Counted from the first letter of the stretch, positions 21,257-34,260 are shown. The stretch is 64,000 nucleotides of DNA from Umbilicaria muhlenbergii (GCA_000611775.1 KK106982.1:2219343-2283342), one strand, 5' to 3'. Notes: a model not told the origin generated them from the letters alone. Numbers and translations: made by a program.

Positions 21257-22310
21257 CATCAGCAATTTAGCAAGTTAGCTCTGAGTTAATTTTTAACACT
21301 TTGAGTGCTCTGAGCTTCTGATCTCATGTTTTAACTAACAGCCGCTCTTAGCACCTGCTGAGCGCTTTGAGCTCAACCTTAAATCTTGAGCAGAACATCA
21401 AAATTTTGTGATAAAAAAATAATTATTAAAACAATTGTTTAAATAAATACACACACAGTGTTATAATAACAGTAAAACTTATAATAAGTAAACTTTTGCT
21501 AAAATTCACTTTTCTGCAATAAAAAATCATGATTTGTTGAGTCTGAAAGCACTGTATAAGTGTTGAGTTCTGAATATTTAAAGAACTTCAAGATTTTCAC
21601 CACTTAAAAATTTACACACTTTAATAACTTTTGCACCTCAACAGATATAAAGAAACTTTCAATGCATAAATTATAAAAAACAGTATTATCTATTAATGTT
21701 AAATTAAAAGTTTCTTCATAACTGCTGTTGTTGTTAAGTTATATTTAATTCAAGTTAAGTTATATTTAATTCAAGTTTTCAACAGCGAAAAATCTTTCAA
21801 AAAAAGTCACATACTTTGAATAACTATTGCGCTTTTATACTTATAATATAACTTTCAGGTTATAAGTTGTAGAGAATAAGCTGTTTAAGAGTTTTCTTAT
21901 ACAAAGTTGCTTTTTATGTGTTGTTGTTGTTGAGTTATTCAAAAAGTCATTAAAAGTCGGTTTATTAATGTTGTGATTTTCATCACTGAAAGTTTGAAAT
22001 CAATGTAACTTTTTAACAACAACAGTTATAAAAAAACTTCAAGTTATAAAACTGTTTAATAGCTTCTTCTACAACTTATAAACTGAAAGTTATATTTTAA
22101 ACTTATGAAGAAATCTTTAGTTTGTAAAGTGTACAGAATAAAGAGATCTAAAACTTTTCAATAAAAAGTTTTTTATTATTCATGAAGGTATAATAGTTAT
22201 TTAAAGTGTAAGATTTGTATGAGCTCATTTACTGCTCAGAGAGTGCTCTGAGCGCATAAAGTACTATTAACTAAAACCTTATTTTTGAGCGGGCTGCCAA
22301 GTTGCGGATG
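21257..22310 (+). mobile_element. Foldback-like element, copy C
   Basis: Complete copy with left end CATCAGCAATTTAGCAAGTT and right end GGGCTGCCAAGTTGCGGATG. It carries the internal arms CACATACTTTGAATAAC... and ...TATAAACTGAAAGTTATAT. It lacks any coding frame and keeps several CpGs. It has the opposite orientation to copy B, 1.08 kb away. No matching target duplication at its two flanks. Confidence 0.8.
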
Positions 22311-23465
22311 TCAGAGTCAACTGAATGCTCATAAACCTCATTATGATGTCACAACAGTTGAGGTTGTAGGGTGATCACATGAGACTGCATTAAGATAAGG
22401 CTGATCACATGCTCTCACTTAATTGTGATGATATCACACTGACAGTAAGCTTTCTTCATAACATAAACATTAAAAATCACAATGTTTACTGTAAGTTTAA
22501 AACACTCTTCCCTTGTGTTTCTTCTTCATCATTTTTATTATGACATGTTGTTGTACTTCTCATGATTTTTTCACAGCTTGTTGAGTGACTTGATGACTTC
22601 ATGATGTCATCTCTCATTGCAGAGGTGTTCACCTCATGAAGAGAGCATCATGAAGCTTGCAGCTTATACTTTATTTGCAGTGTCATACTTCCTGTCATAC
22701 ATCATATGAATGCTAACATGATATATAAGCAATCAATATTTGAACTCTTGAACTCATGATCATGAACAATGATGAAGACTCATCTTCATCAGGGAAGCTT
22801 ATTGAGCTTTAAGCTCAATGTGATGAGGAGGGCTCTGAGTCAGAGTTGATAAATAAAACTGTGATGATCAACACCTTCAGAAAGAGATGAGGAAGCAGAA
22901 AGAAGAAATAATTTATTCAACATCTAAAGAGAACTTAATGTTTATCTTCAGATGACATCTCTGATGAGAAGTTCTGCTCTGTGTGATGTCATGATGATAC
23001 TTCACTGCTGATTCATGTGCAGCAGGCTCATCATCATGAGTGTGTGATTTAAGAGAACCTCAATCACATGTTGTCAGATACTGCTCACTGTGACTTTTAT
23101 ATAAAAGTTGAAGTTGATCACTGCTTTGTGTTAGACAGAAGAGCCTGCACATGTTGCATATCTTTTCACAACTCTTGTGAGCAATGCATGACAGAGCCTC
23201 TGATCATTATTGTTTTAATCTTTAAAAGCTTTGATGTTGTTGTCCTGACACGTGTTTATGATGACAGAAGGAGTGATGACACACTGTAAGTTTACCTTTC
23301 TTAATCCTCTTTTATTTTGTTTCATTTAGTATGAATATGTTGTACTTATTATATCTATGACATTTTGTTGTACTGTCATATATACAACATTTTGTCATAC
23401 TGTCATACTGTTGCACTATTGTACTACTGATATGTTAATTATTGTATAATGCTTGACAGCTGATC
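22311..23465. repeat. 1.15-kb segment repeated in inverse at 40324-41455
   Basis: Begins TCAGAGTCAACTGAATGCTC and ends near GATATGTTAATTATTG. The reverse complement of 40324-41455 aligns along its whole length (for example AAGCTTTCTTCATAACATAA against the matching stretch near 41280). At 41 kb the segment lies just upstream of a family 1 LTR, so it is probably the 3' region of the LTR family 1 retroelement. Confidence 0.75.
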
Positions 23466-23850
23466 AATTCCTCATGCTGCTATCTTTTATCAGTCATTAC
23501 TGACATCTTTCATGCCCCCCGCAGCCGCTCCTCAATGTGAGTCTCATGGCATTCATAATGAGATGATTAATGTTAGTTTAGTAGTTCTGAGGAGCTTATT
23601 CAAACTCTTGCTGTCTTATTAAAAAGCACTGCTCATGCTCTTCATGTCCTCAACACTCATTAATCTCATCATCATCAAGAGTACATTGAACTCTGTGAGC
23701 ATCAGCATGTTGAGGAGATGAGGTCAGAGACTTCATCAAACAACAGTGAAGAAGAGTTTAAGATGATGAAAGATAAATAAATAAATGAAGATGACCTGAC
23801 ATGATGCTGATGAGAAGTTGAGTGCAAGATGTTGACCTCAGGTTCATTTT
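22790..23850 (+). pseudogene. Cys-rich antisense ORF downstream of Ty3 integrase
   Basis: Plus-strand coding remnant antisense to the minus-strand Ty3 fossil at 24150-29992 and just downstream of its integrase. The frame at 23068-23289 is Cys-rich (DRRACTCCISFHNSCEQC). GTAAGT at 23286 and a pyrimidine-rich CCCCCCGCAG ending at 23524 suggest an intron of about 239 bp. Beyond it an acidic, helical segment follows (HHQEYIELCEHQHVEEMRSE). The Cys spacing recalls small zinc-binding or Zn-cluster-like modules, but no family is recognised. A decayed counterpart is at 40440-40930. Confidence 0.5.
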
Positions 23851-23859
23851 AATCTTTAA

Positions 23860-24150
23860 ATTTAAAATGAAATGCTTCTGCTCTGCATGTTCTCTGCAAT
23901 GTGACATGTCTATTATAATGTAGTTCATGCAGTAATCTTATTACAGATTTCATCATAATGTTGTAATGTCATAACCTCTGTCATATTCTTGTTGTAGGGT
24001 ACAGGCTCTGTCATAAAAGATCAGATTAACAAAGCTGACAAAGTTTTTAATTCTTAAGACTCATGACTTTTGTGACAGCTTTCTTAAGACTCATGGCTTT
24101 TGCAACAGCTTCTTAATTAATCTTGAAGAGTCACATCATACAGCTCACCT
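23860..24150. other. Unassigned AT-rich spacer
   Basis: Between the antisense ORF remnant and the end of the Ty3 integrase. Contains a repeated phrase, CTTAAGACTCATG(A/G)CTTTTG, twice at 24052-24105. No gene recognised. Confidence 0.4.
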
Positions 24151-25934
24151 GAATTTCAGTTTATCAGAATTATCAGCATGAAATTTCTGCATTTTTGCCT
24201 TTACATTGCAGATGAAGTGTGTTGATTTTCATGTGTCATCTCACACCTGATCTGTTGACTTTTATTTGATGAGGTATTGAAGCCTGTTGTCATGAACATG
24301 ATTATTCACAATTGCTTCAACTTCTCACTCATCATCTTAATTGAGTAGTAGGTCTTTTCCTGTCAATGCAGGAAACACATGATGTGTGTTTTAAAATAAC
24401 TTCAATAAAGTGACATTGAATATGTTATAAATGTTTTGATCCTCTGAGAGGTCAAGTTTATATGATGATTGACTTATCACATGTCATATCATGAATGAGC
24501 TGAGCTTTTTTCAATACAGTTTCTTCATCTGCTTGTTCATTGACACATTCTTTTCATTAATCAGTATTAAATCACCTTCTTTGAACATTATCTTCATTCA
24601 GTGCTGATTATAATAGTTTGCATACATTTCATTAATCTGTCATAACTGCTTTTAAGTTGTTACAATTTGATCTTGAAGCTGCTGTGCATCTGCATAAAGT
24701 CTTATTTGTTCATATGAGTGTTGTATAAATGATCTACTTAAGCTCATCTGAGGGTCTCACTTTAAGTTAAGCTGAAAGGGGCTTTTTCTCATAACAGCAT
24801 GTATGAAGTTGTTGTATGAAAACTTCATGCAAAATAAAAGCTTAACTCAGTCCTCTTACTGCTTATTAATGAATATGTGTAAATACATCTTCAGAGACTG
24901 ATTCTGCCTCTCTGTTTGATTATCAGTTTGCAGGTGAAAAGCTGTTGACATGTTATGATGACACTGCATGTGAAAGCAGAAGCTGATTCACTGCTCTGAC
25001 ATAAACAGCTTATCTTTATCTGTGATTAAAACTTTTGACATGTCATGATGCTTGACTATGTCCTGAATAAACACCTTAATGAAGTCAGCAACTGACATTG
25101 TCTTCTGTATAAGAATATAATGAGCTATTTTAATCAACTTATTAATTATGATGAGGATTGAATCTCATGTCATACTTTCATATGTGCTGCTCAGTGACAG
25201 GTTCATAATGAAGTTCATTGTTATCATATGTCACAGTTCAGTTGAGACTGATAATGAGTTTAATAACTTATATGACTTATGATGAGCTGACTTCACCTTT
25301 TGACATTCAACATAATTATGACAGTAACATCATACATCTCTGACAGCATTAAGTCAGTCATAAAATCACTGCATTAATTCTGTAATTCTTGACTTCCTGA
25401 AATGACCTGCAAAAACATCATCATGAAATTAACTGATCATCACATTGTGAAGGGCAGGGTTCTGCGGAATGTAAACTTTATCATTGTAGTATATGACATC
25501 CTCAATTTCCTGCCAACATTTTCATATATTCAACAGTATAAATGCTATATTTGACTGCATCTCTGATGTCATGATCATCTCAGGGTTCATGTTTATATTT
25601 ATATTTATCATCTCAGACTCAGTCAAGTTGTTTTTATCTTCAAAAGGGGTAGTTAATCCTTGTTGTACTCATCATATCAAACCGTCTTTCAACTGCTCAG
25701 TATGAATCACATGTTTAAGTTGTTTAATAAACATTTTTATATAAGCTGTTATCTCCTCACTTATTGATGAGTGAGTAAACATGAGTTGAAGTGCTTCAAC
25801 AGTGTCAGCAGAAGTGCTATTCTCAATTTAAAGATTAATAGAAACATGACTTGCATCATTATTCATAACTGCAGTGTTTGCTGAGTTATTCTTGATTGAG
25901 TGCTACTGAGACTCTGCATATTTAAACTCTTTTA

Positions 25935-26520
25935 TTCAGTCATGACTTGCTTCTTGAGCATGTAAGTCATGAACTGCTGATGTTTCAGTTGTATCATCAA
26001 CTTCAGTATTTATTGTATTAATATATTCATCACAGCTTGCTTCTTGAGCATGTAGATCATGAACTGCTGATGTTTTAATCATGCTGTCAACTTCAGTATT
26101 CATTGTACTGATATTATTCATTGTGACAGATATGATATTCTTTTGTTGTAATTTCTGTCATACTGAGCATCTTGACTGCAGTTCATTATGACTTGCTTTT
26201 TCTTGAGTAGATAAATTCTGCACTGCTGATGTTCTGATGAGATCATCATCTTCAGTATTCATTATACTGAATAGATTCCTCACTGCTGGTGTTTCAGTGA
26301 TACTGTTGATTTCATTTTCATTACAGCTTGCTTCATGAGCAGGTAAATTCATCACTGCTGATGTTTTAATGAGATCATCATCTTCAGTATTCATCATACT
26401 GATAGTATTTATTGTGACAGGTATGACACTCTCTTGTTGTAACTTTTGTTGTACTGAGCGTCTTGACTGCAGTGTCATTGCAGCAAGCATGTATAATTTC
26501 TTCTGCACTGACTTATAATT
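25935..26520 (-). repeat. Degenerate internal repeats between RNase H and integrase
   Basis: A roughly 90-bp block (minus strand: TSAVxxLxAQEAS with MNTEDDDLI) occurs four or five times at about 25948, 26036, 26183, 26270 and 26327. A second block of about 60 bp (GTGACAGGTATGACACTCTC...CTTGACTGCAG) occurs at 26125 and 26410 and in part at 27075. Such spacer repeats are not part of the usual Ty3 pol. Confidence 0.7.
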
Positions 26521-29306
26521 CTTACTTCCTAAATGAAAGGACTGTTGCATTATTTTAGCAGCAGTTGAGGTATTAACAGTCTTCAGCAATTTATAATCAA
26601 GCTGTTTTAATAAATCATCAGCAAGGTTTTTCTTGCCTTCTTGATATGTGACTTTGAAGTTGTATTCAGCAAGCTTCTCAGCTCATTTGAGCTGCCTTCA
26701 TGTGAGGTTTAAGGTAGTCATGAATCAAACAAGGTTTGCATAATCAGTCAGTATGACAATTTGATGTTTAGCACCCTGACAGTAGTGCTGTCAATGATGC
26801 ATGACTTTCATGATGACAAGGAGCTCTTGTTCATCTGTATCATATCAGATCTCAGTATTTAGCAGCTTCTTACTGTAGTAAGTAATTAATAATCAATGCA
26901 ATTGACTGTTGACCTTGAAGTGTTGCATCAAGATTTCATCAATTGTGAATTCAGAGGTGTTCATTTCAACCCTCATGAGTTTGTTTTTATTGAAGTAGTG
27001 TAGTAATAAAGCACTCATGAAGGTCTCCTTCAAAGTATTAAACACTTTCAATGCAGCTTCTGAAAGTGAAAAAAAGGCAGGTATGATGTTTTCTTGTTGT
27101 AACTCTCCTCTGACTTGTGAGCTGCATGCTGAATAACTTATGTTAAATCTTTATAATGAGATTGAGCTGCCCTACTTTTCTTTAATGTCTTGATGAGGAG
27201 CAGTTCAGTGAGTTGAAAGAGAACTTAATATAATCTTAATCTTCTTTTTATTCCTTCCTGTTTTCAGAAGGTTTAATAGTGATGCTGCAATTCATGAATA
27301 ATCTCTTATAAACCTTCAGAAGAAGTTGATGAAGCTTAAAAAAATCTGCAATTCATGAATGTTCTTCAGAGGCAGTCATTCTTCAACAGCAGCGCTTGAA
27401 TCCTCTTTAAATTCATGTATATGCCTTTCATGTTGATCTTGAATTCTAGGAAGTTCACTTTCATTGCATTAAATGAGCACTTACTGATCTTAAGATGAAG
27501 ATCATGACATCATAATGCATTTAATACTTATCATACATGCTCTTCATGCTTAAACTCATCTTTGCTAAAGATCAAGATATCATTCAAGTAGATCATGCAT
27601 GTGATGTTTAAAAACTCATCAAGTGCTTTATCAATGAAGGCTTGAAATGTAGCAGGAGTATTCATGAGATTGAAAGACATGACAAGATATTTAAACAGCT
27701 TGAACTGTGTTCAGAATGCTGTTTTTCACTCATCTCCGCCCTTAATTCATATTCAATTATATGCATTCTTGCAGTTCAGCTTAGTGAACTTCTTAACTCC
27801 TTGAAGATGATTCAACATGTCTGATATAAATGATAATGAGTAACAATTCTTAATAATAATATCATTCAAATGCTTATAATCAATGACTAATCATAGGCTG
27901 TCATCTGATTTCAGTACAAACATAACAGGTGAAGCTGCAGATAATATTAATTTATGAATTATGCTTATCTTCATGACATCATCTAAATATACCTTCAGTA
28001 CATTGAGTTTAACTGAAGACATTAAGTATAACTTTCTGAATGAAGGTTGCTGCCTCAGTTTCAAGTCAATGACATGATCATGTGAACCTCTCTCAAGCAA
28101 AGATTGCTTCTCAGTCACCTGAAATATGTCTGTGAAGTCATGATATTCAGGAGGTAGTGTGTTGTACACATTATTATCTCTGTCATACTGTAACAAGTTC
28201 ATCTGAAGGGTATATTCTTTCATATTAATCACTAAATTTGACAATCCTATGAAGTGTTTCATAATGAAAAGATTATTCATATGTAGAATGTTTTTCAGCA
28301 CCTTCTTTTCATTAACAGTGAATACTCAGTGTACTGTGATATGCCTCACCTTTTTTCATAGGAATTTCCTCATGTCATATTCATGATTCAGATTTGCATT
28401 GATTAGGAATGATAACCTGAGGATGAAAGAAACTAATGTGTTATCTCATGTGACAAGAAAGCAGCTGTTATAGTGATAAGATTAACTGTTGATGTCATAC
28501 ACTGTAATAGTCAATATGATGAATTCTGACAAGTCAATCATATTGCCTCATGCATTGACTTGAGCTTCATAGGGTTCAGTTTATAAAGACAGTTCATTGA
28601 CAACATATTATGTGATAATATTGCCTTGACTGCCATTGTCAATAATATATGAGTATTTTTTCTTCAGATCATCTCTTGTCATATGAAAGTTTACCTTTAA
28701 CTGCCCTGATATCAGATGTGAGATATCATCAATGATAAGTAAAAAGATGAGCTGAAGGTTAATCATGAGTTATTTATTCACATCAATTGCAGTAATGACT
28801 GCTGTTGATCATTCTGTCATACATTCATTTGTTCAATGATTAATGACTTCACACTTGATACAGAGGTCTGCTGCTTTTCATGCATTTACTTCATTCTTGA
28901 GAATAAAGTCTTCTTGTCAGCATGAGGATCCTGTGAGTATTTGTGTTGTTATCATGATCACTTTCTCTGCAACTGATATGTGGTTTGAATTTCAGCTTTG
29001 ATCATGACTACTTTTTTAATAAAAACCTCATAAATTGTTTCCTCTTTCATGATTGAATTGTTGAGGGTGAGAGGTTTATTGTTCAGTGGAAAATTCTTTT
29101 TTGTTGTAGTATGATGTTGATGTCATACTTTTGTTTATGTCATCAATCTTGTTTTAACAGTCCTTTTTAGTGTCTGAGCGGCTTCAGAATGATTCATGAT
29201 TGATGATGACATCAAGATGTGTTGAAATTTCCTGCATTAACTGTCTTGCAACCTGCATCAGATCTCAACGTCATAGTTTAGTCAGAACATGATGAGAAAG
29301 TCTTAA

Positions 29307-29992
29307 TTATCAGTGATCTTAAATGAGCATCTCATCAATTTCCTTATGTGAAGTTGAAAGGAAGCAGTAGAGTTCTGATAATTTATCATATCAGAAGATG
29401 ATTATATCATGATTGTGAAGTTCAACTGCATTAAAGATGATGACATTTCATTCATTCATGTCTTCATCAGGGGATAAGTTCTTCTCTAGAACCTTTAAAA
29501 AGTTGTTATAAATGATTTAAATGTGATCATGCTGCTTCTTTTGCTTTCATCAGTCACTCATGACTGTTTTCTCAAGGTAAATGCCTGCTCAGATGATGAA
29601 ATCTCATTCAGTAGAAAATTGCTCTGACATCAGCTCTTGATTCTGATTGATTTCATTCAAGTATTCTTGAAGTTTTCATCTCATGACTTTGACGCCTCCT
29701 GCATAGAGATGAGGCTCTCATGACTTTATAAGATGTTAAAAAGGGGGAGGTGTGATATCTGTCATAACTCAACATCATAATTCATGTGATGAACCTGCAT
29801 CATTCTTTAAGTTTATCATAGTTGAAGGATCTTCTTGCAGATGTTAATTAAACTTTTAAAGCTTCCTTTTATTGTCCTCAAACTTAATTTCTTGTCATAC
29901 ACATCATAATTATAATCACTGATGCTTAATAACTTCCTGATTGTGAGCAGTGACTGCTTCAAGATCATTAATGAAGTCATCAAGGTTACCTG
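29307..29992 (-). repeat. Gag-start region, first of two direct copies
   Basis: Aligns with 31365-32050 over about 690 bases in the same orientation, for example the shared stretch AACTGCATTAAAGATGATGA and CAGTCACTCAT. The two copies are separated by foldback copy D and a family 2 LTR. Confidence 0.8.
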
Positions 29993-30851
29993 CATCTGCA
30001 ACTTGACAGCCCGCTCAAAAATAAGGTTTTAGTTAATAGTACTTTATGCGCTCAGAGCACTCTCTGAGCAGTAAATGAGCTCATACAAATCTTACACTTT
30101 AAATAACTATTATACCTTCATGAATAATAAGAAACTTTTTATTGAAAAGTTTTAAATCTCTTTATTCTGTACACTTTACAAACTAAAGATTTCTTCATAA
30201 GTTTAAAACAGTTATAAATAAACTTTAAGTTATAGAACTGTTTAATAGCTTCTTCTCTACAACTAATAAATTGAAAGTTATATCATAAGTATAAAAGCGC
30301 AATAGTTATTCAAAGTATGTGACTTTTTTTGAAAGATTTTTCGCTGTTGAAAACTTGAATTAAATATAACTTAACAGCAACAGCAGTTATGAAGAAACTT
30401 TTAATTTAACATTAATAGATAATACTGTTTTTTATAATTTATGCATTGAAAGTTTCTTCATATCTGTTGAGGTGCAAAAGTTATTAAAGTGTGTAGATTT
30501 TTAAGTGGTGAAAATCTTGAAGTTCTTTAAATATTCAGAACTCAACACTTATACAGTGCTTTCAGACTCAACAAATCATGATTTTTTATTGCAGAAAAGT
30601 GAATTTTAGCAAAAGTTTACTTATTATAAGTTTTACTGTTATTATAACACTGTGTGTGTACTTGTTTAAACAATTGTTTTAATAATTGTTTTTTTATCAC
30701 AAAATTTTGATGTTCTGCTCAAGATTTAAGGTTGAGCTCAAAGCACTCAGAGGCTGCTAAGAGCAGCTGTTAGCTGAGACATGAGATCAGAAGCTCAGAG
30801 CGCTCAAAGTGTTAAAAACTAACTCAGAGTTAACTTGCTAAATTGCTGATG
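29993..30851 (-). mobile_element. Foldback-like element, copy D
   Basis: Left edge CATCTGCAACTTGACAGCCC, right edge GCTAAATTGCTGATG, so it is inverted relative to copies A, C and E. At 859 bp it is shorter than the others, having lost part of the central loop. Its flanks belong to two different elements (Ty3 gag at left, LTR family 2 at right) and show no target duplication, as expected if it took part in a recombination event. Confidence 0.78.
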
Positions 30852-31348
30852 AGATTAATGACAGCTGTTGATGAAGAAATAAATTACAATATAAAGTGAC
30901 ATGAAAAGAATATTCACCTGACAAGACTTGATATAATGTTGATGAATTCAAACACTCACCTGAACTGAAAGAGGTATTTCATGAGAGGTACTCAAATAAG
31001 CTGACTGAGTCACTGAACACATCAATGACAAAGCAGAAAAGTAGATGATCAGCTCACAGAGCTCATTAAATAAAGAAGAGAGTAATGTCAAGTTTACACT
31101 TAAACATTAAACTGAACTGAATGATCTGAATGATCTGAATGATGTACTGAACTGAATGACTGAATGAGTTAGCGCTGAATAACTGAATGAGTTAGCAGTG
31201 ATTTAAATTAATGAGCTCAGTGTGCACATAAAGATTTTAATCTTTATGCTTTTTCTTTCTTTTGCTTCTTAAACTAGAATTCTTCTCTGTAGTTAAATGT
31301 CAGCTGTTAAAATATATGCATTAATTTATAATCTGCATAGTCTTGACA
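30852..31348 (+). repeat. LTR family 2 copy
   Basis: Matches the reverse complement of 7811-8315 along its length, for example CAAACACTCACCTGAACTGA and GCATAGTCTTGACA at its end. It sits between foldback copy D and a gag-start copy; no internal region is attached on either side, so it is solo or truncated. Confidence 0.7.
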
Positions 31349-32254
31349 GATGTGATGTGAAAGCTTTAATCATCAATGATCTTAAATAAGCATCTCACTG
31401 ATCTCTTTATGTGAAATTAAAAGAAAATGATAGAGTTCTGATAATCTGTTATATCAAGAGGTAATTATATCATTGCTGCAGAGTTCAACTGCATTAAAGA
31501 TGATGATATTTTATTCATTCATGTCTTCATCAAAGGATAAGTTCTTCTTTAAAATCTTTAAAAAGTTATTATAAATGACTCAAGTGTGATCATGCTGTTC
31601 TTTTTGCTTTCATCAGTCACTCATAACTGTTTTTTCTAGGTAAAAGGCTGCTCAGATGATGAAATCTCATTCAGTAAAAAATTACTTCAACATCAGCTCC
31701 TGACTCTGATTGATTTTGTTTAAGTATTTTTAAAATTTTTATTTAATAACTTTGACATCTTCTGCATAAAGATGAGGTTCTCATGTCTTAATGAGATGTT
31801 GAAAAGAGGAAAGTGCAATATCTGTTATAATTTAACATCATAATTCATGTGATGAACCTGCATTATTCTTTAAGTTTATTGTAATTAAAAAATTTTCTTA
31901 CAGATGTTAATTAAGCTTCTGAAGCTTTCTTTTATTATCCTTAAACTTAATTTCTTGTCATACATGTTGTAATTATAATCACTGACGCTTGATGACCTTT
32001 TAATTGTGAGCAGTGATTATTTTAAAATTTTTAATAATGTCATTAAAGTTATCTGCAGTGATGTGTTTACCTCTGTCATCAATGATGTCAGAAATAAAAA
32101 TATTAATGACTGATAATGTAAATCTGTTAATTAAAGAGTTTATCTCAATTTAATTTTTAATTATTTCATTGATCTGTGAAGATTAAAATGTTGATGTCAT
32201 CATGTTTTATACTTCTGACGTGGTTGTTCACCTGAAGGTACAGAGTGATCAGTA
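31349..32254 (-). mobile_element. Ty3-type gag start and leader (second copy), fossil
   Basis: Direct repeat of 29307-29992 that also keeps the leader next to the LTR. The sequence TACTGATCACTCTGTACC follows the family 1 LTR on the minus strand, as TACTGATCACTCAGTACC does at 39178. It is truncated on the left by the family 2 LTR. Confidence 0.7.
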
Positions 32255-32645
32255 TGTAAAAAAGTGAATGTATGATGAATTATTATATAAGTGTTGAACA
32301 GAGTATCATAAGTAATATAGCCTGTCATGATAAGATCAATGCAATGATTATTGAGAAAGCAGGTTTCTAAACCTCCTTGTGAAGAGTTTTCACTTGATGT
32401 CAAGGCGCTAAGCACTGAGTCATCATATTTATGTTAAAGGGAGGTTTTATCATCTGCTTAAAGTGTATTAATAATGTATACATGTAGTCAGCAGTCTTCT
32501 AGTGAGGAGGTGATATGATTATTAACATGTTTTATTACTTTTTTATATAATTAGAAGCCTTGAGCTTTAAGCTCATAATTGATTACATGAAACATTTTTT
32601 TAATCAGTTTCTTGTTTGCTTCCTTCTTTTCTGATGACTCAGACA
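32255..32645 (-). repeat. LTR family 1, long form (5' LTR)
   Basis: On the minus strand runs from TGTCTGAGTCATC to TTTTTTACA, about 391 bp. It includes the segment GAAAAGAAGGAAGCAA...CCCTTTAACA that is shared with the broken LTR at 3615/7592 and absent from the copies at 20209, 38881 and 41485. It is followed by a retroelement leader. Confidence 0.75.
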
Positions 32646-33690
32646 GAACTTTCATGATTTGCCTGTGATTATAATTAATCATTTTTATTCTTTATATAAT
32701 AAAAGTTTAATCTATGACACCTCCTTACCTTTATATCTTGATTTTAGGGTTTAACTCATGTGTTTTTAGTCTTTTTATAGCAGAAGGCATTGTTGAGTCA
32801 TGATTTTCATCTTTTATCATCATATCATTGTTTTTCAGGGGCTTATGTGTCTTCAGTAGTTTGTTAAAACTCTCAGACCCCCTTTACACATCATGTCATG
32901 ATTATTATACTTCAAAGCAGTGTCATGATGTTTCAGTGTGAGACTTTTAACAGAAAAAATGAGTAATCAGTCATTAAATGATTAAAAAGACTTGAATAAG
33001 AGATAAAGAAGTGTTTAAATAAAAAAAGCATTAACTCTGTTAATTTTCTTCAGATGATGAACTTTCTGCTGATTAATGAAATTATTACATGAGTAGAAAT
33101 CACTTCTGCTGTGATAAAACTACTCAAGGCTTTCATCTTTACTGCAGAGATGATGAAGCAGTTCATCTCCTTATTCACTTAGTAATTTTTAAGCAAGGTT
33201 CAAGATGCTTCAGCTGTTCACTTTAACATGAAGATTGTGAATCTTCATTAATAAGAAGAGAAGATGTTGCTGATTTATTATTAAAGAGCTGTCAGCTTAT
33301 TAACAAGAGTGAGAGAATGAAACAGCTTAAGATTATTCATATTAATGTAATGAGTGATGTTGTAGTGATTAAAGTAATACTGTTATTCACTGAACTGTTT
33401 GAGTCACGGATCAAATAGAATTTAGAAGATAAAACTAGTAAATTGTCTTTAATACATGAGTTGAGTATAAACTCCTAACTATGAATCTACCTGTGATTAT
33501 ATAAACTCTAGGAGACTCATGTAATTGAGGTGATTATAATGATTGAATCCTTAATCACTCTGAACAGCTTGATCACTCTGATTGAGGTGATCAAGATGTT
33601 CAAGCTCTCATTCACTTTAATCACTTCAATCAGTATCAGCTGTTTACTGTAAGTGTGTACTTTTAAGTACTGTTTTAATTAAGTTATAAC
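32646..33690. other. AT-rich region without recognised gene
   Basis: No coding frame or known element identified. Two notable stretches: TCACGGATCAAATAG at 33403, one of few CpGs here, and a cluster of TTAATCACT/GATTGAGGTGATCA words at 33515-33640. Confidence 0.4.
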
Positions 33691-33699
33691 ACTAGCTCT

Positions 33700-34260
33700 C
33701 CTCATAAGGTTTTCATCCTCAGAAATCAAAAGCCCCTCATGCTTTACTTCAGTGACAGAAAGATTATTTAATTCTTAATGTATTACTTCTGCCTGATTGA
33801 CTGTATCATTAATTTTAAAAATCTTGTCATGTGATCTTGTCATCACTGTGTTTTTAGTGATTGTGAGTATTTTATGTCTTTAAAATCTGACTGTTGCAGT
33901 TTTTATGTTCAGTCAGATGTTGCTTGTGACCTTGTGATTTCTTCAGCTGAATTAAATCATGTTGAGGAGAAACTCCTTCATTTATGAAAGAAAAAAACAG
34001 ACACTTCTGCTAGAAAATAAGAGTTGAAGATGAAGAAAAAAAGACTTCACAAACAAATTACTCTCCTTGAGAAGCATTAAACAGATTTAATTCATACTGA
34101 GCTTCAAAACATCAAAGAACTGAAGTAGAAGGAGTTGACTTAAAGTTAAATTAATAATTCTCTCCTTAACTTCTTTAAATCTTTCATCATTTCTGATGAC
34201 TGACTGACAACAGGTTCCTCTCACAGAACTGATGTAACTTCATTAAACAATGAGTAAGAT
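33700..34260 (+). pseudogene. Antisense coiled-coil ORF remnant downstream of Ty3 integrase
   Basis: Plus-strand remnant antisense to, and just downstream of, the minus-strand Ty3 integrase at 34450-35700. It reads a Cys pair region (SDCCSFYVQSDVACDLV), then HVEEKLLHL, then a charged coiled coil (ELKMKKKRLHKQITLLEKH, 34013-34080), then SFIISDD and TTGSSHRTDVTS. The position and the Cys-then-helix order match the ORF at 22790-23850. Family not recognised. Confidence 0.5.

Larger units (their letters stand above)
24150..29992 (-). mobile_element. Ty3-type LTR retrotransposon fossil (gag to integrase)
   Basis: Reading leftward: gag (29992-28900), a zinc knuckle near 28850 (CIKCEVINH), protease region (28700-28350), reverse transcriptase (28150-27300; LPPEYHDFTDIF and ASPVMFVLKSDDSL), RNase H (27200-26600), a repeat-rich spacer (26590-25930), integrase zinc region (CQKVKSAHHKSYKLL near 25290) and core (STAFHLQTDNQTERQNQSLK near 24930). 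This is Ty3 order. Its gag 5' side is cut by foldback copy D. A near-duplicate of the gag start lies at 31349-32254. Heavily interrupted, old. Confidence 0.87.
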
